Of a stretch of DNA of 64,000 bases, positions 63,626 through 64,000 are shown piece by piece. The translations under genes and the position numbers were made by a program. Under the pieces are notes generated by a model. That model had not been told where the DNA came from. It worked only from the letters and a program-made list of their open reading frames with translations, and ran no database searches. The stretch covers positions 18,857,759 to 18,921,758 of the forward strand of contig OZ037767.1 in assembly GCA_964035545.1 (NCBI GenBank). Reading direction: 5' to 3'. This DNA comes from Bugula neritina (taxonomy: Eukaryota; Bryozoa; Gymnolaemata; Cheilostomatida; Bugulidae). Every line of letters starts with the position of its first letter. The stretch's first letter is position 1.

Positions 63626-64000
63626 CTGAAATACACAACTTAACCAATCATCTGCTTTGTTACACTTAGTCTACCAATCATATGCTCTGTTACAATTAGT
63701 TTACTAATCACATACAAACTTTTAATTAATAACTCAACTGATACAAGTTTAAGCAATGTTACTTCACCAATCATTTGCGCTGTTTGTAACCGTTTGTAAC
63801 TCTTATTTAGCTTAGGTTTTTGTTTGAGATATATGGTCTGTTTTACTCTCACAAGAGTAAATGAATATTTGCTAGAGCTCATATCATTTTTGTAATTTTA
63901 TTATTCAAATAAGAAACAATACCGTCTGTAGCCGAAGAGCCTATAACCTGAAATTACCTGTATGGGTTTTGAAAAGCGCTGAATAGTAAAACACTTTTTT
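63626..64000. other. Right-edge intron sequence with a degenerate tandem repeat
   Basis: From about 63635 to 63725 there are about 2.5 imperfect copies of a roughly 30-base unit (ACCAATCATxTGCTxTGTTACAxTTAGT), with further scattered copies of CAATCAT. It is presumably intron of the sulfotransferase gene; no exon is recognised before the window ends. Confidence 0.5.

Overview
The window is nuclear DNA of a multicellular animal. It is AT-rich, with many introns that have GT-AG ends and consistent phases. All five host genes belong to animal families. No sequence here fixes the species; a marine invertebrate such as a lophotrochozoan is a guess based on gene style, intron size and repeat types.

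Host genes, left to right: (1) a plus-strand TRIM-type RING/B-box/coiled-coil protein in 19 exons (1149-16405; I could thread one 1567-residue frame through all of them) with a long disordered tail full of T-Q-T/T-N-T repeats; (2) the WASH-complex subunit WASHC3/CCDC53 on the minus strand (17027-19703), tail to tail with gene 1; (3) a zinc transporter of the SLC30A2/3/4/8 group on the plus strand (29268-45679, 9 coding exons, 407 residues), probably with a remote non-coding first exon near 23.3-23.6 kb; (4) an Ariadne-1-like RBR ubiquitin ligase on the plus strand (47364-51693, 7 exons, 600 residues); (5) the 3' part of a carbohydrate sulfotransferase on the minus strand (53054-63625, 4 exons visible, start beyond the right edge). 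These genes are unrelated in function and are simply neighbours.

Mobile DNA: a 7.5-kb Ty3/gypsy-type LTR retrotransposon (54226-61734) lies antisense in an intron of the sulfotransferase gene. Its LTRs are almost identical, yet gag-pol has three in-frame TGA codons and a short frame-shifting duplication. After integrase it carries an extra gene with a C2H2 finger, an Arg-Ser-Pro-rich stretch and, apparently, its own intron. The zinc-transporter introns hold a TA-flanked 1.34-kb element with poly-G/poly-C ends, a 0.55-kb inverted-repeat element, and a complete hammerhead ribozyme motif (34401-34445, minus strand) next to a TA microsatellite. tRNA-derived SINE-like pieces occur in three introns, and a compound foldback structure lies at 22.7-23.15 kb.

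Strongest items for follow-up: the hammerhead ribozyme, the spliced extra ORF of the retrotransposon, and the multivalent TQT tail of the TRIM protein.
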